Below are positions 63,533-64,000 of a DNA stretch of 64,000 bases, piece after piece. The DNA lies in the NCBI GenBank assembly GCA_014529385.2, contig CM043942.1:58095340-58159339 (forward strand), in the 5' to 3' direction. The translations under genes and the position numbers were made by a program. Numbering within the stretch: position 1 is the first letter of the stretch; each line of letters starts with the position of its first letter. The notes beneath the pieces were generated by a model. It was not told the DNA's origin. It was given only the letters and a program-made list of their open reading frames with translations, and searched no databases. Source of the stretch: Adiantum capillus-veneris. Its lineage: Eukaryota > Streptophyta > Polypodiopsida > Polypodiales > Pteridaceae.

Positions 63533-64000
63533 TTTGGTAGTGTTTTGTATCACTCAAGGAAAGAACCACAAGAACCACAAGAATTTTTTTGCTTGTTGCG
63601 GTCGCACGAACCCAAGTTCGCTTGGGCGTGTCGATTCCTAATCGTGTTTTTGAAGAGTGATAGGAATCCCAGGAAAGAAGGGCTTGTCCAGCCTTCCCTT
63701 GTGCCTCTTTTCACTCATTGAGAGCGGACCGTGCACTTAGCGGCCAACCAATCGACGTGAGGTGGGAAAAAGCAACCTTGGTGTGAAGCGCAAGGCGGCC
63801 AAGGGTTATGCCCGCGGAAAAGAGCAGAACTCGAGTGAAGAGAAGATCCTTCTCAAACACGGTTTGCAAGCGAAAGAAAACTTCAAGACCCTCAAGAACC
63901 TCAAGAACCCAAGACTCCCAAGAACCCAAGTTCCTAGTGAACTTAAGAACCCAAGACCCCAAGAACCACAAGGGATGGTCATCACTCGAAGCGGAATGGA

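Larger units (their letters stand above)
62226..64000 (+). mobile_element. LTR retrotransposon, 5' end (continues beyond window)
   Basis: The 5' LTR is followed by a tRNA-Met-type primer site and a ~440-bp leader; an ATG at 63975 opens MVITRSGM, a typical gag start, before the window ends. It interrupts the fourth LINE 3' end in intron 4. Family (copia or gypsy) cannot be told. Confidence 0.75.

Overview
The window is plant nuclear DNA dominated by transposable elements. Two host genes are visible, both partial. A pentatricopeptide-repeat (PPR) gene runs off the left edge on the minus strand. An intron-rich, plastid-targeted Rubisco-activase-like AAA+ gene starts at 58495 on the plus strand. 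Ty1-copia and Ty3-gypsy elements primed by initiator tRNA-Met (TTGGTATCAGAGC-type sites), PPR repeats and very long (CT)n/(GA)n tracts all fit a land plant. A seed-free plant such as a fern is plausible, but that is only a guess.

Layout. 1-963: PPR gene 5' end. 2430-18240: a two-ORF LINE (ORF1; endonuclease/reverse transcriptase ORF2) split in its RT domain by a 10.8 kb LTR element (element A, 5976-16766, target duplication CGTGG). Element A carries no recognisable pol gene and itself contains a nearly intact Ty1-copia element (Copia-1, 7036-12212) whose two 227-bp LTRs read as identical. 19427-34610: a minus-strand gypsy element (Gypsy-2) interrupted by a full-length plus-strand element of the same family (Gypsy-1, 22215-30595, duplication GGATC) and by a solo LTR of another family (30924-31640, duplication ATTTT). 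34611-36070: minus-strand relative of element A's 3' part. 36078-37065: 3' end of another gypsy pol, followed by a polypurine tract and its LTR. 43720-45342: internally deleted minus-strand L1-type LINE. 50080-57110: decayed Ty1-copia (Copia-2), split by a non-autonomous gypsy (Gypsy-3, 52133-55095, duplication CTCGC).

58328-60568: promoter and first four coding exons of the Rubisco-activase-like gene, including a 10-nt microexon. Its fourth intron holds at least four nested 3' ends of the LINE family and the 5' LTR of a further retrotransposon that leaves the window on the right.

The most notable system is Gypsy-3. Both LTRs carry a dense array of perfect heat-shock-element units (alternating GAA/TTC at 5-bp spacing, up to five in a row) directly upstream of a TATA box, as in a heat-inducible promoter, while the element body has lost gag, protease and RT. 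Other points of interest are the microexon, the self-nested gypsy pair, the aberrant short 3' LTR of element A, and pentanucleotide 3' tails on the LINE. Stretches of about 1 kb or more with nothing recognisable are listed as such.
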